Shown here in pieces: positions 17,592 to 17,999 of a stretch of 17,999 nt of DNA (positions are counted from its first letter, which is position 1; each line of letters opens with the position of its first letter). This DNA is from Cudoniella acicularis. Its lineage: Eukaryota; Ascomycota; Leotiomycetes; Helotiales; Helotiaceae. The DNA lies in the NCBI GenBank assembly GCA_013054445.1, contig JAAMPI010001196.1, positions 1-17,999 on the forward strand, in the 5' to 3' direction. Under the pieces are notes generated by a model that searched no databases, was not told where the DNA came from, and was given only the letters and a program-made list of their open reading frames with translations. The position numbers and the translations under genes are program-made.

Positions 17592-17998
17592 TTAAATCGG
17601 CGGAAAGCTCGCGGCAATATTAACCTGATGCATAGTCCTTGGCCCATAACTCTCGGGATACTCATCAATAAGTGTATGTTCCACCCCCCTATTGTTCCAC
17701 ACCGCAATATCACCCTCCTTATACGGTGCCACCAAAATATTCTCCAGTTCCATCATCCTCCTCATAATCCCAAAACAAAACTTCCTTACCTCATCTACAT
17801 CCGTGATTTCTTTCACGGGCGATGTAGGGGAGGTTTTTAGATAAGGGGTTTGAGCGATGATGGCGTGGACCACGAATGCGGGCTTGCCGGTTACGGGGTT
17901 GTGCCATGCCATTGGGTAGGTTTCACAAGGGAGGGATCGAAGGGTGCCATGTTTTCAAGGGGGAGCTCGTTCCCTTTACCCCGGGGGATGGTGATGCC
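17592..17998 (-). pseudogene. TauD/TfdA-type 2-oxoglutarate dioxygenase, partial, frameshifted
   Basis: The reverse strand enters from the right edge reading GITIPRGKGNELPLENMAPF then DPSLVKP (17998-17918). It continues in a different frame as TYPMAWHNPVTGKPAFVVHA onward to a TAA at 17592-17594. The second part carries the C-terminal signatures of Fe(II)/2-oxoglutarate dioxygenases: DIAVWNNRGVEHTLID, with the distal metal-binding His, and YGPRTMHQVNIAAS, with the Arg that binds 2-oxoglutarate. Such enzymes hydroxylate small substrates such as sulfonates; the substrate here is unknown. The HxD metal motif would lie outside the window. The frame change near 17916-17922 looks like a small deletion, since no intron fits, so the gene is either broken or there is a base error. 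If the shift is an assembly error, the gene is intact at its 3' end. Confidence 0.7.
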
Positions 17999-17999
17999 G

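Overview
This window looks like nuclear DNA of a filamentous ascomycete (Pezizomycotina). The evidence is a set of short spliceosomal introns (41-70 nt) with fungal CTRAY branch points, a fungal Clr5-domain gene, a NACHT-type NOD-like receptor, an alpha/beta-hydrolase of the kind that caps such receptors, and decayed pogo/Fot1 transposons. The transposon stop codons sit where relatives have Gln (CAG/CAA to TAG/TAA), as repeat-induced point mutation (RIP) produces. No bacterial gene organisation, rRNA, tRNA or CRISPR is visible.

Layout. 1-390: tail of a pogo/Fot1 transposase pseudogene plus its terminal repeat. 390-2060: mostly unassigned sequence with CCTGAGC clusters, hairpins and one candidate 47-aa secreted peptide behind a TATA box. 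2060-3259: intact class C beta-lactamase/transesterase-like serine hydrolase. 3260-6010: repeat-derived DNA with a reverse-strand transposase remnant, a Lys-rich 24-bp repeat tract, a broken small frame and a 19-bp minisatellite. 6011-6505: orphan 164-aa frame. 6506-7531: gene-free, but holds six scattered copies of an AATTCCAATT-type motif, four of them about 75 bp apart. 7532-10034: two-exon Clr5-domain gene (810 aa). 10035-13265: mostly gene-poor; one TATA-led small frame at 10926, then AT-rich decayed DNA.

13266-17300 (reverse strand) is the most interesting block. It has a multi-exon alpha/beta-hydrolase, then a NACHT ATPase with ankyrin-like C-terminus, then a small one-TM frame. Hydrolase and NACHT parts are phase-compatible across a possible 303-nt intron, giving one 1,041-aa receptor (hydrolase-NACHT-ankyrin); they may also be two genes. 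The NACHT protein ends in a basic stretch and the tetrapeptide CCLT, resembling a CaaX prenylation box. 17592-17999: 3' end of a TauD/TfdA-type dioxygenase entering from the right edge, apparently frameshifted.

The genes do not form one metabolic pathway. The window is best read as an accessory, transposon-rich region with a candidate fungal self/non-self or immune-type receptor. All splice models were made by eye from consensus sites and family resemblance; no database search was run.
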